From: VXOI01 sp965197575
GTDB lineage: Bacteria > Chloroflexota > Dehalococcoidia > Lucifugimonadales > UBA3495
NCBI GenBank assembly: GCA_965197575.1
Contig: OZ240214.1
Coordinates: 1,860,001 to 1,924,000 of the forward strand
Reading direction: 5' to 3'
DNA: 64,000 nucleotides
The position numbers and the translations under genes were made by a program. The notes below the pieces were generated by a model. That model was not told where the DNA came from and did no database searches. It saw only the letters and a list, made by a program, of their open reading frames with translations. Shown here in pieces: positions 59,372-64,000 of this stretch. Numbering within the stretch: the stretch's first letter is position 1; the number at the start of each line of letters is the position of its first letter.

Positions 59372-61393
59372 ATGGCGGACTACGACATTATCATAAGAGG
59401 CGGCACTATTGTCGACGGAACGCGCACGCCGCGGTTCGTGAGCGACATCGGCATCAGGGACGGGCGCATCGCCAAGATTGGCGGGCTCAACGGCGGCACT
59501 GCCGAGCGCGAGTTGAACGCCAAGGGCTTGATCGTCGCGCCGGGGTTCATTGACCTGCACACCCACTACGACGCCCAGATTTTCTGGGACCCCTACTGCA
59601 CCCTTTCGGGCTGGCACGGCGTAACCTCCGTGGCGCTGGGCAACTGCGGCTTCGGGTTCGCCCCCTCCCGCGTCGAAGACCAGGACCGGGCGATGCTCAG
59701 TATGACCCGCAACGAGGCCATTCCCTACGACGCCATGAAAGAGGGTATGCCTTGGGACTGGGTCACCTTCCCTGACTTCATCGACAGTCTGACCAACACC
59801 CCCAAGGGCATCAACTGCCTGACCTACGTTCCTCTGACCCCGCTGTATGCCTGGGTCATGGGGTGGGACGAGGCCAAGAACCGCCGCCCCACCGAGGCGG
59901 AGATGAACGAGATGGTCCGGCTGATCCACGAGGCCATGGACGCCGGCGCTTGCGGCTGGTCGGCCCAGGTCTTGGGTCCAAACTCGGTGCAGCGCGACTA
60001 CGACGGCACCCCGATGATCACCGACATGCTTTCCGAGCATGAGGTGCTGACCTTCGCCCAGGTCCTGCGCGACCGCGACGAGGGCTTCATCGAGTTGGCC
60101 TACCAAGAGACCGGCGAAGAGGGCCGCCCGCTGGGAGAAGAGGCCCGCCTGTTCTTCGAAAAGGTCGCCGAGGTTTCCGGCCGCCCGGTGCTGTACCAAG
60201 CGGTATCCCCCAACTCCGTCCACCCCGAACAGCACCGCGAGCGCATCCGCTGGCTCGAGAGTTGCGCCGAGCGCGGCCTGCGGGTCTACGGGCAAGGCAA
60301 CACCCGCCGCGGCGGCTTCGAGCTCACCTTCGAAGACTGGAACCTGTTCGACGACACCCCCATGTGGCGCGAAGTCACCCTGGGCGACAAGGCCACCAGG
60401 AAGGCCAAGATGTCCGACCCGGAGATGCGCCGGAAGCTGAAGGAAGAATGGGACTCGGGCCGGCGCCCCATCCAGGTCACCCCCGGCTCCGTCGGCAGCC
60501 TTCAGGTGATGACCCGCAAGGTCAAGATCGACATCGGCGCCCAGTCCGACTTCACCCGTATGCCCGCCAAGGTCAATGTCGGCGGCTCGGACTACTTCTT
60601 GGTCAACACCCGCGACGGCTACAAGCTGTTGTCGGTCGTCTGTGCGCACCAGGGCGGCACGGTGGACGATGAGGGCACCCAGTTCGTCTGCGATACTCAC
60701 GGCTACGAGTACTCGCACGACGGCGGACGCTGCACCACCAATCCCGAACTGCGCTTGAAGTCCTTCGTCGTCAACGTGGTCGACGGGCGCATGATCGCGC
60801 TGGCTCCGGACGAGACCGAGGCTTCCAGCCCACAGGCCGGCCAGACCGTGCAGCAGATCGCCGACGAGCAGGGTAAGCACGTCATCGACACGCTGCTGGA
60901 CATGTGCGTAGAGGACGACCTGGCCACGGAGTTCTACGCCGACACCCAAGGCCGCGACACGGCCCAGTTCACCGCCGAGGTGTTGGACTCCAACCACATC
61001 GTCGCCGGCGTTTCCGACGGCGGCGCCCACGTCAAGTTCCTGACCGCCGGCATCTACCCGACGGACATGCTGGCCTGGCTGGTGCGCGACGAAAAGGTGG
61101 TCACCCTCGAGGATGCCCACTTCAAGCTGTCGTACCTGCCGGCCCACTTCGGCGGCTTCGCCGATCGCGGCGCGATCAAGGAAGGCTCCCCGGCCGACGT
61201 GGTGGTCTACGATTTGCAGAAGCTGGAAGTGCTGCCTTCCGAGGTCGCCGAGGACCTCCCCGGCGGCGAGTGGCGGCGCATCCAGAAGGCCAAGGGCTAC
61301 CGCTGGACGCTGGTCAACGGCGAGATCACCTTCGAAGACGGCGAGCCCACCGGCGCCTTCCCCGGCCGCCTGCTCCGCAACGGCCGCGGCTAG
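59372..61393 (+). CDS. Amidohydrolase (D-aminoacylase type) with an inserted Rieske [2Fe-2S] domain
   Basis: 673 residues from ATG 59372 with a GGAGGAAG site. The amidohydrolase halves are residues 1-380 and 480-673. N-part: ADYDIIIRGGTIVDGTR, metal motif DLHTHYDAQ and LGNCGFGFAP. C-part: IVAGVSDGGAHVKF with the late Asp, and the usual ending TLVNGEITFEDGEPTGAFPG. Between them, about 383-478, is a full Rieske domain: KVKIDIGAQSDFTRMPAKV, C424-x-H426-x13-C440-x2-H443 (CAHQGG...CDTHGYEYS) and SFVVNVVDGRMIAL. The paralogue at 42726-44492 has only a short linker at this point. I know of no described enzyme with this arrangement. The role of the cluster, whether redox or sensing, is open. Confidence 0.9.
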   Translation: MADYDIIIRGGTIVDGTRTPRFVSDIGIRDGRIAKIGGLNGGTAERELNAKGLIVAPGFIDLHTHYDAQIFWDPYCTLSGWHGVTSVALGNCGFGFAPSRVEDQDRAMLSMTRNEAIPYDAMKEGMPWDWVTFPDFIDSLTNTPKGINCLTYVPLTPLYAWVMGWDEAKNRRPTEAEMNEMVRLIHEAMDAGACGWSAQVLGPNSVQRDYDGTPMITDMLSEHEVLTFAQVLRDRDEGFIELAYQETGEEGRPLGEEARLFFEKVAEVSGRPVLYQAVSPNSVHPEQHRERIRWLESCAERGLRVYGQGNTRRGGFELTFEDWNLFDDTPMWREVTLGDKATRKAKMSDPEMRRKLKEEWDSGRRPIQVTPGSVGSLQVMTRKVKIDIGAQSDFTRMPAKVNVGGSDYFLVNTRDGYKLLSVVCAHQGGTVDDEGTQFVCDTHGYEYSHDGGRCTTNPELRLKSFVVNVVDGRMIALAPDETEASSPQAGQTVQQIADEQGKHVIDTLLDMCVEDDLATEFYADTQGRDTAQFTAEVLDSNHIVAGVSDGGAHVKFLTAGIYPTDMLAWLVRDEKVVTLEDAHFKLSYLPAHFGGFADRGAIKEGSPADVVVYDLQKLEVLPSEVAEDLPGGEWRRIQKAKGYRWTLVNGEITFEDGEPTGAFPGRLLRNGRG

Positions 61394-61429
61394 CCGCGCC
61401 GACCCGCTAGCGAACCCGGCCAACGCAGG

Positions 61430-61455
61430 GGCCCCGGATTTTCCGGGGCCTCTTT
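61430..61455 (+). terminator. Rho-independent terminator
   Basis: Eight-base arms GGCCCCGG (61430-61437) and CCGGGGCC (61443-61450), loop ATTTT, then TCTTTC. It ends the Rieske-amidohydrolase transcript. Confidence 0.85.
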
Positions 61456-61573
61456 CATATATGCTATGTTAGCCATACAGACACTTATTGCTTCCATCAC
61501 GTCTGCCTGTGGCTGATGGAATAGAATCATCCAAGTTCAAAGACATGGTAACTCTGAAATCAGAGAAAGCACT

Positions 61574-62125
61574 ATGCCTAAATCGATCTACCAAATGACT
61601 ATCGCACAATTAGCTCAACGGGGTTGGACCATTATCCACGAAACCGATACCGGCAAATCCACTGCCATCAGAACAGTCATTGACCAGCGGAGAGCTCTCA
61701 CTTGGGCGAAGCAGACCTACTACCGAGCCAAATACGGTTTCGACGAGGACAGCGTACTGGAAATCAGTCTGCATGAACTCCACCCAACCCCTAGAATCGC
61801 CTTTAGGTTCCATTGGGACTTGTTTCCAGACGAATTCGTCACTCCCGGCGGACAGATACCTGGCGCCAATGACCGCTTGCGGGAAATCTTGGAGCGAAGC
61901 CGCTTGGAGGTGGATAACAGGAAATACTATGATACCTCACTGGTACACACTGGTCCGGACGGCTCGCTAATCCTAACCAACGAAGTGGGCTGGGGCCCGC
62001 CGTATACCGAGAGAGACTCCAACTACGTCGAGCTGGATGAAGCCTATACTTGCTACTGGGAAAGCGGCCCCTCCTGGGTTCCGGAAGCGCCTTGTTGGAC
62101 TTGCCCAGCGTGTAATGGGCTATAA
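61574..62125 (+). CDS. Protein of unknown function, upstream of the HNH gene
   Basis: 183 residues from ATG 61574. No family is recognised. The N-terminus looks like a small beta-alpha unit (IAQLAQRGWTIIHETDT). LTWAKQTYYRAKYGFDEDSVLEISLHEL follows, then a Trp/Pro-rich part. The C-terminus ends with CYWESGPSWVPEAPCWTCPACNGL, which has a CxxC pair and could bind zinc. GC is lower than in the flanks. It lies 24 bases upstream of the HNH endonuclease gene and may form a two-gene unit with it. Confidence 0.6.
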   Translation: MPKSIYQMTIAQLAQRGWTIIHETDTGKSTAIRTVIDQRRALTWAKQTYYRAKYGFDEDSVLEISLHELHPTPRIAFRFHWDLFPDEFVTPGGQIPGANDRLREILERSRLEVDNRKYYDTSLVHTGPDGSLILTNEVGWGPPYTERDSNYVELDEAYTCYWESGPSWVPEAPCWTCPACNGL

Positions 62126-62149
62126 CCAATACTACGAGGAACGCTGATT

Positions 62150-62917
62150 GTGCCGTCGAGGACTGGATGGACACGCCAGCAACTGCTGGTGGCGTTCGCG
62201 CTGTATTGTCGGTTGCCCTTTGGCAGGCTGCATCGTGGGAATCCTGAGATTATCCGTTTCGCGGAGGCCATTGGCCGGTCCCCATCTGCGCTGGCGATGA
62301 AGCTATCCAATATTGCCAGCCTCGATCCAGAGGTCACGTCAACTGGTCGTAAAGGATTAAGGGGAGCATCCGCCAACGACCGCACGATGTGGGAGGAAAT
62401 GCAAGGCGATTGGCAACGCTTCGCAGTCGAGTCCGATCAGGCCATGTTAGAAGTAGGAGCGACGGCTGGAAGTGATCACCCCGTAGCCCATGATGAGGAC
62501 GCCGACCGCGTTGGAGAAGACCGCGCAGCGCAGACCACGGTGCGCATCGGCCAGAGTTTCTTCCGAGCAGCAGTCCTGAGCGCCTACAACGAGCGGTGTT
62601 GCATCACCGGGTTGTCTTTGCCCCGGCTGCTGGTGGCAAGCCACATCATACCGTGGAGCCATGATAGGACCAAAAGGGTAAACCCCAGGAACGGTCTACT
62701 CCTGTCCGCGCTACACGATAGGGCATTCGATGCCGGACTAATCACGATAAGGGACGACATGACTGTTCAGGTGTCCCGCAAACATACGGCGAGGAACGAC
62801 AAGTTCTTTTCAGAGTCAATCGGGTCTTATGACGGTCGACCAATTTTCCTCCCCAAGAAATTCTTGCCGCAGAGGGAGTTTCTGTCCTATCACCGAGAGC
62901 GGATTTTTCAGCAGTAG
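62150..62917 (+). CDS. HNH endonuclease
   Basis: 255 residues from GTG 62150. The N-terminal part (WTRQQLLVAFALYCRLPFGRLHRGNPEIIRFAEAIGRSPSALAMKL) is helical and probably binds DNA. The C-terminal HNH domain (HNH_2 type) has CCITGLSLPRLLVASHIIPWSHD with the His, then NPRNGLLLSALHDRAFDAG with Asn and His. The family includes restriction-like nucleases and single-copy enzymes of unknown role. No methylase gene is adjacent. Low GC and the unknown upstream gene suggest an acquired defence-type unit. Confidence 0.85.
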   Translation: MPSRTGWTRQQLLVAFALYCRLPFGRLHRGNPEIIRFAEAIGRSPSALAMKLSNIASLDPEVTSTGRKGLRGASANDRTMWEEMQGDWQRFAVESDQAMLEVGATAGSDHPVAHDEDADRVGEDRAAQTTVRIGQSFFRAAVLSAYNERCCITGLSLPRLLVASHIIPWSHDRTKRVNPRNGLLLSALHDRAFDAGLITIRDDMTVQVSRKHTARNDKFFSESIGSYDGRPIFLPKKFLPQREFLSYHRERIFQQ

Positions 62918-63047
62918 CCAGAATCGAATGGTCCTGTGTCCCCAGTAAACTCAAAGCACCCTCCGGTTGCCCACTGCCCTGTCGTTGCCGTATCCTAGCG
63001 GGCGTTAGGCCTGTCTGTTCCCGATCTTTGCTAAACAGGTGTGAATA

Positions 63048-64000
63048 ATGAAATACGACGTGATTGTTGTCGGCGCCGGGTCGGCCGGTTGTGCTATGGC
63101 GGCGCGGTTGTCGGAGGACCCGGAGCGGTCGGTGCTGCTGCTGGAGGCCGGGCCCGATTATCCCGATATCGAGACCTACCCCGAAGACCTCAAGAACGGC
63201 TACCACTCGGAGATGGCGTCGCTGCACGACGCGCCACACAACTGGTCGTTCGTGGGGAAGCCCACCCCGGAGCGCCCCAACGACATGTACGCGCCCCGGG
63301 GCAAGGTGGTGGGCGGCACCAGCGCCATCAACGGCCAGGTGTTCCTGCGGGGGCTGCCCGAGGACTACGACTCTTGGGCCGCCCAAGGCAACGACGAGTG
63401 GGAGTACGTGAAGCTGCTCCCCTTCCTCCGACGGATGGAGAACGATCTGGACATCCGGGACGACTTCCACGGCAACGACGGGCCGATGCGGGTCCGACGG
63501 CACAAGGAAGAGGCCTGGGAGCCGCTGATGCACGCCTTCCAGGGCGCCTGCGTGGCCGAGGGTTTCGCCGCCGGGCAGGACATGAACAACCCCGACTCCG
63601 GCGGCGTGTCTGCGCTGCCGATGAACAACGTCGACGGGGTCCGGCTCAGCACCGCCCTTTCCTACATCAACCCGGTGCGCCACCGGCTGAACCTGACCGT
63701 CCGGCCCAACGCCCTGACCACCCGTGTCCTGTTCGCCCCCTCGACGGAGTCGGGACAAAAGCCGCGGGCCGTCGGGGTGGAGGTCGAGAGCGGGGGCGAC
63801 ACCTTCGTTGTCGAAGCCGAACGCATCGTCCTGTCCGCCGGTTCCATCGCCTCGCCGCACATACTGATGCACTCGGGCGTCGGGCCGCAGGCGCACCTTT
63901 CCAGCGTCGGTATACCGGTCGTCCACGACCTGCCCGGTGTGGGCCAGAACTACCGCGACCATCCCCAAGTCGGGATCGCCTTCAGCGCCCAGGACGGCTT
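63048..64000 (+). CDS. GMC-family FAD oxidoreductase, N-terminal part (cut by window end)
   Basis: The first 317 residues of a choline-dehydrogenase/alcohol-oxidase type enzyme. FAD loop YDVIVVGAGSAGCAMAARL, LLLEAGPDY, then PRGKVVGGTSAINGQVFLRG (the GMC signature 1) and LSAGSIASPHILMHSGVGP (signature 2) are all in order. The catalytic His-His/Asn pair lies beyond the window. It oxidises an alcohol with FAD; the substrate is unknown. The start ATG 63048 has a weak AGGTGTG site. The open frame runs off the end. Confidence 0.92.
   Translation, partial: MKYDVIVVGAGSAGCAMAARLSEDPERSVLLLEAGPDYPDIETYPEDLKNGYHSEMASLHDAPHNWSFVGKPTPERPNDMYAPRGKVVGGTSAINGQVFLRGLPEDYDSWAAQGNDEWEYVKLLPFLRRMENDLDIRDDFHGNDGPMRVRRHKEEAWEPLMHAFQGACVAEGFAAGQDMNNPDSGGVSALPMNNVDGVRLSTALSYINPVRHRLNLTVRPNALTTRVLFAPSTESGQKPRAVGVEVESGGDTFVVEAERIVLSAGSIASPHILMHSGVGPQAHLSSVGIPVVHDLPGVGQNYRDHPQVGIAFSAQDG

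Noticed and set aside
59303..61423. 706-residue open frame on the minus strand
   Set aside because: It mirrors the Rieske-amidohydrolase gene, whose motifs and ribosome site are on the plus strand.
62742..63968. 408-residue minus-strand open frame
   Set aside because: Antisense to the HNH end and to the GMC oxidoreductase, which has clear FAD motifs.

Overview
The window looks like chromosomal DNA from a high-GC bacterium, most likely a Chloroflexota member of the Dehalococcoidia/SAR202 type. This is inferred from gene content: many flavin-dependent (LLM-class) oxidoreductases, enolase-superfamily and amidohydrolase catabolic enzymes, alpha/beta hydrolases, Pro/Thr-rich lipoproteins, a small SWIM zinc-finger protein and an anaerobic-type corrin operon. 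I see no phage, IS element, integrase, rRNA or CRISPR array. The only tRNA gene is tRNA-Gln(UUG).

Layout. 1-3250 (+): end of a CDP-alcohol phosphatidyltransferase, a double-thioredoxin-fold disulfide oxidoreductase, ribH, an LLM oxidoreductase and a HigBA toxin-antitoxin pair. 3274-7646 (-): nucleotidyltransferase, MoxR ATPase, DUF58 and DUF4129 in one operon. 7754-10852 (-): RND transporter, followed by tRNA-Gln. 11088-15038: a nitrilase-family enzyme, then ruvX and alaS on the minus strand. 15286-17731: small and secreted proteins (metzincin-like protease, lipoprotein, SWIM protein). 18003-26178 (+): hemA-cbiC-cbiX-cbiD-cbiT-cbiL-cbiF-cbiG-cbiH, tightly overlapping, with a promoter candidate upstream. 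26231-29221 (+): MetE-like protein, a FitAB/VapBC pair with a frameshifted toxin end, and an NAD-dependent formate dehydrogenase. 29228-33041 (-): two ABC ATPase/permease pairs and a receiver-like protein. 33104-34727 (-): a DUF262 protein plus a HEPN ribonuclease-like protein, likely a defence or toxin pair. 36665-42624 (+): seven-gene operon of hydrolases, a DUF59 protein, an amidohydrolase, a conserved unknown protein, a UGSC-type selenoprotein read through an in-frame TGA, and an SDR. 42726-59086: catabolic genes on both strands, mixed with a zeta-toxin pair, a frameshifted membrane protein and an AAA ATPase with a DUF4276 (TOPRIM-like) gene carrying an in-frame stop. 59372-61393 (+): an amidohydrolase with a Rieske iron-sulfur domain inserted in it. 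61574-62917 (+): an unknown protein and an HNH endonuclease. 63048-end (+): a GMC oxidoreductase cut by the window edge.

How it fits together. The corrin operon covers many ring-contraction and methylation steps of anaerobic B12 synthesis, and hemA supplies the tetrapyrrole entry step. The rest is dominated by oxidation and hydrolysis of small organic substrates, which fits a heterotroph living on recalcitrant organic matter. Small islands of visibly lower GC (33.1-34.7, 48.8-49.2, 55.1-56.9 and 61.6-62.9 kb) carry defence-like, broken or unknown genes and look like later arrivals. Apart from antitoxins and a truncated receiver domain I see no transcription factor.

The observations most worth checking are the selenoprotein with its SECIS hairpin (41252-41797), the Rieske domain inside an amidohydrolase (59372-61393), the DUF262-HEPN pair (33104-34727), and the AAA-DUF4276 pair with its ochre codon (55097-56877). 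Two further gene lesions are at 28078 (vapC end) and 48935-48940 (T6 tract).
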